DNA of 8,149 nt, taken from assembly GCA_900548135.1 (NCBI GenBank), contig URJC01000099.1, forward strand, positions 1 through 8,149, written 5' to 3'. The notes under the pieces were generated by a model. The model was given only the letters and a program-made list of their open reading frames with translations. It was not told the DNA's origin and searched no databases. How positions within the stretch are numbered: the first letter of the stretch is position 1; every line of letters begins with the position of its first letter. The position numbers and the translations under genes were made by a program. Origin of the DNA: an uncultured Odoribacter sp. (lineage in GTDB: Bacteria; Bacteroidota; Bacteroidia; Bacteroidales; Marinifilaceae). This document shows positions 7,000 to 8,149 of the stretch, one piece after another.

Positions 7000-8073
7000 A
7001 TGATGTTAAGTTTATTATCGGATAACTGGAGGTTAGCTTTGTCAATGATTTTAGCATTGCTGATTGGCTGGAATATCAGAGTTCCGGTCTTTAAGATGGC
7101 AATCTTAAGAAACTTTGTGGACAAACCTAACAAACGTTCTTCACACACGGGATGTGTGCCGAATATAGGAGGTATTGTTGTATTTTTGGCATTTTTATGT
7201 TCTTTTTTATTATTTGCCAGGTTTAACACAACTTCGGAATTTCAGTATATTCTATTGGGGGCTATTCTTATATTTTTAATTGGTATTTATGATGATTTGC
7301 TAGAGATTTCGCCCCGGAAAAAAGTGAAGGGAGAGATGTTAGGGGTATTGGTTTTGATTGTCGGAGGAGGTTTTTATTTGGGGAATTTGCATGGATTTTT
7401 AGGACTTGGAGAGATTAGTCCGTGGTTGGGTATTCCTTTGACTTTTGTGGGATTGGTTGGATTGATTAATGCCATCAATCTAGTGGATGGCATTGACGGA
7501 TTGTGTTCCGGTATTGCTTTGATGGATTGTATTTTTTTCGGGGTATGGTTTTATGGATGCGGACATATTGAATATGCTTTAATGTGTGGAGTATTAGCGA
7601 CTTCTATCTTGCCTTTTTTCTTTATCAATCTTTTTGGAAAACGTTCTAAAATGTTTATGGGAGATTCCGGGGCTTTGATGGTTGGTTTTTTGCTAGGAGT
7701 TATGGCTATTAAATTTTGCGAGACAGACATTTATATGAACGGAACTTGTTTGGTGAAAGCTGCTCCGGCTGTAGTATTTAGTGTTTTGGCAATTCCTGTT
7801 CTGGACACGTTGAGGTTATTTATTTCCAGATGGATGCGTGGAAAGTCACCTTTTGCTCCGGACAAACGTCATCTGCATCATAAATTACTTGTCATTTATG
7901 GAGGTGTACACCGGAAAGCTACTTTTACGATATTGCTTTTTAATCTGGGATTTATTTTGTTGGGTATTTTAGGAAGAGATTGGCCCAATGAATTATTAAT
8001 ATCATGTGATGTTGTTATTTTTGCAACTTTGTTCTATGTGGTAGACCGAATTGCAAAAGCTAAGAAAAGGTAA
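7000..8073 (+). CDS. WecA-like polyprenyl-phosphate N-acetylhexosamine-1-phosphate transferase
   Basis: This is a multi-pass inner-membrane enzyme of the MraY/WecA superfamily. It transfers a HexNAc-1-phosphate from a UDP-sugar to undecaprenyl phosphate and so starts a lipid-linked glycan. The 357 residues show about ten hydrophobic segments and the family motifs in order: DKPNKRSSHTGCVPNIGG (41-58), the Mg-binding Asp pair in GIYDD (95-99), NLVDGIDGL (160-168), MFMGDSGAL (218-226) and the basic DKRHLHHKL (288-296), the HIHH-type loop of the WecA rather than MraY branch. Two adjacent ATGs (7000, 7003) are both possible starts and differ by one residue. Length is normal and nothing is broken. 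It has its own upstream spacer with promoter-like boxes, so it may be transcribed separately from the dehydrogenase. It is probably the initiating transferase of the local polysaccharide; whether it prefers GlcNAc, FucNAc or QuiNAc phosphates cannot be decided. Confidence 0.95.
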   Translation: MMLSLLSDNWRLALSMILALLIGWNIRVPVFKMAILRNFVDKPNKRSSHTGCVPNIGGIVVFLAFLCSFLLFARFNTTSEFQYILLGAILIFLIGIYDDLLEISPRKKVKGEMLGVLVLIVGGGFYLGNLHGFLGLGEISPWLGIPLTFVGLVGLINAINLVDGIDGLCSGIALMDCIFFGVWFYGCGHIEYALMCGVLATSILPFFFINLFGKRSKMFMGDSGALMVGFLLGVMAIKFCETDIYMNGTCLVKAAPAVVFSVLAIPVLDTLRLFISRWMRGKSPFAPDKRHLHHKLLVIYGGVHRKATFTILLFNLGFILLGILGRDWPNELLISCDVVIFATLFYVVDRIAKAKKR

Positions 8074-8149
8074 ATTTTTTTGAACATTACAAGCGGTTTT
8101 ATCTGGTGTTATGCCGAGCTTATTGAAATAATGGATGAGGCGCTAACAT
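8074..8149. other. Terminal 76 bases, no supported feature
   Basis: The sequence after the WecA-like stop begins with a short T-run (8076-8082) but has no stem before it that I can pair, so it is not called a terminator. An ATG at 8131 stays open to the window end for only six codons, which is too little to call a gene start. Confidence 0.5.

Noticed and set aside
1..8149. CRISPR arrays, tRNA or rRNA genes, insertion sequences
   Set aside because: I saw no regularly spaced direct repeats, no cloverleaf or rRNA-like sequence, and no transposase motifs on either strand.

Overview
The window looks like a surface-polysaccharide (capsule or O-antigen) locus from a member of the Bacteroidales. The protein families point there: a non-hydrolysing UDP-sugar 2-epimerase, a WbuB-like group 4 glycosyltransferase, a long CapD/WbpM-type dehydratase, a fused FAD/iron-sulfur dehydrogenase and a WecA-like initiating transferase. 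AT-rich leaders without clear Shine-Dalgarno sequences and TAnnTTTG-type -7 boxes fit the same group. The assignment rests on remembered family resemblance, not on a search. All convincing genes are on the + strand.

Layout. Bases 1-59 hold a perfect 22-bp inverted repeat. Its right arm is ordinary epimerase coding sequence, while its left arm replaces the expected upstream epimerase sequence, so it looks like a fold-back junction. The 3' two-thirds of the 2-epimerase follows (to 708), then a complete WbuB-like glycosyltransferase (740-1969). Bases 1970-2171 have no recognisable gene. Bases 2172-2733 contain a decayed, densely packed toxin-antitoxin-like module: a small ORF, an antitoxin-like ORF and a RelE/ParE-like toxin, with ATGA overlaps between consecutive cistrons. 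The upstream reading frames are shifted and the toxin frame is cut by two amber codons. The module abuts a 5'-truncated nucleotide-sugar 4,6-dehydratase (about 2734-3668) that has lost its NAD-binding Rossmann start. A terminator-like hairpin (3697-3728) precedes an intact 973-residue FAD-linked D-2-hydroxyacid dehydrogenase fused to an iron-sulfur/CCG reductase half (3740-6661). After a 338-bp AT-rich spacer with two -7-like boxes comes a complete WecA/MraY-family phosphoglycosyl transferase (7000-8073).

How the genes may work together. The WecA-like enzyme would load the first sugar phosphate onto undecaprenyl phosphate, the WbuB-like enzyme would add a later sugar, and the epimerase and dehydratase would make activated sugars. 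The dehydrogenase is the odd partner. WbpB-type sugar dehydrogenases are known to release D-2-hydroxyglutarate, and a 2-epimerase of the kind seen here can belong to that pathway, so the dehydrogenase may recycle that by-product. This is a hypothesis only. Base composition changes along the window: sampled 60-base lines give about 35-40% G+C in the first two genes and in the last gene, and 48-65% in the dehydratase and dehydrogenase. The stretch containing the dead module is therefore a likely recombination seam.
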